Positions 63,923 through 64,000 of a stretch of DNA of 64,000 bases are shown one piece after another. The notes below the pieces were generated by a model. That model saw only the letters and a list, made by a program, of their open reading frames with translations, was not told the origin of the DNA and ran no database searches. The position numbers and the translations under genes were made by a program. The stretch comes from Streptomyces sp. NBC_00390 (GTDB taxonomy: Bacteria; Actinomycetota; Actinomycetes; Streptomycetales; Streptomycetaceae), in NCBI RefSeq assembly GCF_036057275.1, contig NZ_CP107945.1, positions 3,348,001 to 3,412,000 on the forward strand, given 5' to 3'. Within the stretch, counting starts at the first letter, position 1. Each line of letters starts with the position of its first letter.

Positions 63923-64000
63923 CTAGCGGACCAGGCCCCAGCGGAATCCGAGCGCCACCGCATGCGCCCGGTCCGAGGCACCGAGCTTCTTGAACAGGCG
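63923..64000 (-). CDS. bldM: C-terminal end of a BldM-like LuxR-family regulator, continuing past the window
   Basis: The minus-strand frame from the right edge reads RLFKKLGASDRAHAVALGF and ends WGLVR before the stop at 63923-63925. Only 25 residues are inside the window. They match the last recognition-helix region of a LuxR-type output domain, and the position beside shbA and guaB fits bldM, an atypical response regulator for development. The assignment rests on these few residues and context. Confidence 0.7.
   Translation of the reverse strand, partial: RLFKKLGASDRAHAVALGFRWGLVR

Overview
The window is high-GC actinobacterial chromosome and almost certainly Streptomyces. Codon third positions are strongly G/C, GTG starts are common, spacers are short, and the gene content is typical: a bldM-like regulator, a ShbA-type sigma factor, IcmB, GuaB3, an LAETG surface protein and a bank of membrane Ser/Thr kinases. 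From memory, the order resembles the S. coelicolor core around SCO4768-SCO4815 read in reverse. No rRNA, tRNA, IS element, prophage or CRISPR array was seen.

Layout. 1-2 kb: small secreted proteins, two of them I36-like, and a lipoprotein. 2-10.7 kb: purH-purN, a membrane protein, a DUF6350 membrane protein, a hybrid XRE/sigma-like regulator and sucCD. 11-13 kb: two secreted proteins of unknown function, one built of 11-residue repeats. 13-21.2 kb: a five-gene AAA+/VWA system (MoxR/YehL-like ATPase, DUF5682, VWA, SWIM zinc finger, DUF5691), the best candidate here for a poorly described system. 21.3-31 kb: icmB, a lipase, an M23 peptidase, pcrA, and two NlpC/P60 hydrolases, the first behind a probable c-di-AMP (ydaO-type) riboswitch. 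31-38.7 kb: a PspC-linked two-component system with a PspC partner, a His-rich membrane peptide, DoxX, an uncharacterised membrane protein, a frameshifted class II aldolase, a cupin and a Uma2 protein. 38.8-42.9 kb: guaA, a chorismate mutase behind a probable Phe/Tyr attenuation leader, an almost empty 870-bp stretch, and an LAETG surface protein. 43-46.4 kb: a GMC oxidoreductase and a succinate-semialdehyde dehydrogenase, with a pair of TGATCA palindromes upstream. 46.5-56 kb: four tandem membrane Ser/Thr kinases with related extracellular domains, one a degenerate pseudokinase. 56-64 kb: glpD, a nucleotide-sugar dehydrogenase lacking its catalytic Cys, a membrane protein, guaB3, guaB, shbA and the end of bldM.

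Themes. Purine synthesis is spread over purH/purN, guaA, guaB and guaB3. Cell-wall remodelling and envelope sensing are concentrated in the middle (M23, two C40 peptidases, c-di-AMP switch, PspC two-component system, kinase bank). Convergent gene pairs are usually separated by strong GC-rich hairpins. All functions are inferred from sequence features and remembered family knowledge; no database search was possible.
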